The notes under the pieces were generated by a model. The model made no database searches and was not told where the DNA came from. It saw only the letters and a list, made by a program, of their open reading frames with translations. Below are positions 63,040 through 64,000 of a stretch of DNA of 64,000 nt, piece after piece. The DNA comes from CBETVX01 sp965539935 (lineage in GTDB: Bacteria; Bacillota; Clostridia; Peptostreptococcales; Caminicellaceae). Made by a program: the position numbers and the translations under genes. The stretch is taken from positions 1-64,000 of the forward strand of contig CBETVX010000004.1 in the NCBI GenBank assembly GCA_965539935.1, given 5' to 3'. The stretch's first letter is position 1; the number at the start of each line of letters is the position of its first letter.

Positions 63040-64000
63040 ATGAAAATCATTTGTTCTCAAAAAAATTTATCTAATGCAGTAAATATTGTTCAAAAAGCTG
63101 TTTCTACAAAAACTACTTTACCTATATTAAAAGGTATATTACTTGAAGCCAAAAATGGGAACTTAAAATTAGTTGGTAATGATTTAGATATAGGTATTGA
63201 AAATCACTTTAAAACCGATGTAATTAGAGAAGGATCTATAGTAATATCATCTAAAATATTTACAGATATTGTACGTAAACTTCCAAGCGCAGATATAGAA
63301 ATAGAAGTTGATGATGATAATAATGTTTATATAAGATGTGAAAATTCTGATTTTAAATTAGTGGGGCAGCCAGCAGAAGAATTTCCAGATCTTCCCTATG
63401 TAGAGGAATATAATACCTATAGCATAGATCAAGATCTTCTTAGAAATATGATAAGACAAACTATATTTGCAGCATCTCAAGATGAAACAAGACCTATATT
63501 AACTGGTTCTTTAATTGAGATAGTAAATAATGAAATATCCATGGTGGCCATAGATGGATATAGATTAGCACTTAGAAAGGCATATATAGATAGTAGTGTT
63601 GATAATAAGGCTGTAATTCCAAGTAAAACCTTAAGTGAAGTTAATAGAATCCTTGGAAATGAATCTGAAGGAACTATTAATATTTCATTTACTGATAAAC
63701 ATATACTATTTAGTTTAGATGAAACTAAAATAGTATCTAGATTACTTGAAGGAGAGTTTATTAATTATAAACAGATAATACCTAGAGAAAATGAATCAAA
63801 AGCTAAAGTAAAAACTAAGGATTTTTTAGATAGTATAGAAAGAGCTTCACTACTAGCAAAAGAAGGAAAAAATAATTTAATTAAATTGTCTATTAAAGAT
63901 GATATTATGAGTATAAGTTCTAATGTAGAAATTGGTAGTGTTAAAGAAGATGTTAGAATAGAACTTGAAGGTAATGATTTAGATATAGGTTTTAACTCTA
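63040..64000 (+). CDS. dnaN: DNA polymerase III beta subunit (sliding clamp), partial
   Basis: Open frame from ATG 63040 to the end of the window, 320 codons, cut off at its 3' end. It reads KIICSQKNLSNAVNIVQKAV at the start, with TTLPILKGILLEA and DETRPILTGSLIEI, typical of the three-domain beta clamp. The Shine-Dalgarno AAAAAGGAGG is separated from the ATG by exactly one DnaA box. Confidence 0.97.
   Translation, partial: MKIICSQKNLSNAVNIVQKAVSTKTTLPILKGILLEAKNGNLKLVGNDLDIGIENHFKTDVIREGSIVISSKIFTDIVRKLPSADIEIEVDDDNNVYIRCENSDFKLVGQPAEEFPDLPYVEEYNTYSIDQDLLRNMIRQTIFAASQDETRPILTGSLIEIVNNEISMVAIDGYRLALRKAYIDSSVDNKAVIPSKTLSEVNRILGNESEGTINISFTDKHILFSLDETKIVSRLLEGEFINYKQIIPRENESKAKVKTKDFLDSIERASLLAKEGKNNLIKLSIKDDIMSISSNVEIGSVKEDVRIELEGNDLDIGFNS

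Noticed and set aside
1..64000. CRISPR arrays, insertion sequences, prophage, rRNA genes, T-box or common riboswitch folds
   Set aside because: Scanned by eye for repeat-spacer patterns, transposase or phage genes, rRNA stretches and conserved leader motifs; none found.

Overview
The window looks like the origin-proximal left arm of the chromosome of an anaerobic, endospore-forming, low-GC Firmicute of the Clostridia/Tissierellia type. The DNA is very AT-rich, Shine-Dalgarno sequences are strong, TTG and GTG starts are common, a yyaC-type spore gene is present, and the gene order rpmH-rnpA-yidD-yidC-jag-mnmE-mnmG-rsmG-noc-parA-parB left of dnaA is the classical Firmicute origin order. I cannot name the species. 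Almost all genes lie on the minus strand, reading away from oriC (about 60.9-63.04 kb), which suits the leading strand of the leftward fork. dnaA and the start of dnaN read rightwards and dnaN runs off the window.

Layout from left to right. (1) 0-8.8 kb: a wal (yyc) cell-wall-homeostasis operon, walR-walK-[174-aa secreted protein]-yycH-yycI-walJ-htrA-[HNH protein]-rlmH, with an apparent internal WalR box. (2) 8.9-12.8 kb: three surface or secreted peptidase genes. (3) 12.9-15.4 kb, plus strand: a DnaD protein, a DnaC-like helicase loader and a tRNA-Lys/Glu/Thr cluster. (4) 15.5-20 kb: a membrane protein, purA, a 71-codon DUF1858 gene with an in-frame TGA that I read as selenocysteine, an acetyltransferase and an FAD/NAD(P) oxidoreductase. 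(5) 20-26.4 kb: dnaB-rplI-gdpP-yybS-mazG-like and rpsR-ssb-rpsF. (6) 26.5-34.9 kb: an aminotransferase; a DUF951-mscS-DUF3343-yedF group in which the last two genes are typical of selenium-using bacteria; cvpA; a DUF5711 protein; a SpoIIE-type phosphatase; an SLH protein. (7) 35-38.2 kb: an RNA methyltransferase, TspO and a coiled-coil protein. (8) 38.4-48 kb: a ten-gene Mrp/Mbh-type cation/proton antiporter operon behind a sigma-54-type promoter, with a sigma-54 activator gene upstream. (9) 48.3-54.5 kb: yyaC, a UPF0180 protein, a cysteine desulfurase-like enzyme, PhzF, parB-parA with a parS site, a GDT1-like transporter and noc. (10) 54.6-64 kb: rsmG to rpmH, a bipartite oriC, dnaA and partial dnaN.

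Main points of interest: the CxxU selenoprotein with its hairpin just after the UGA, found alongside yedF, DUF3343 and a TIGR01977-type desulfurase; the pairing of a sigma-54 activator with a sigma-54 promoter in front of an unusual antiporter operon that carries three antiporter-type subunits and a split MrpA; tight DnaA-box clusters 24 kb and 43 kb away from oriC; and an internal WalR box inside the wal operon. No insertion sequence, prophage, CRISPR array or rRNA gene was seen.
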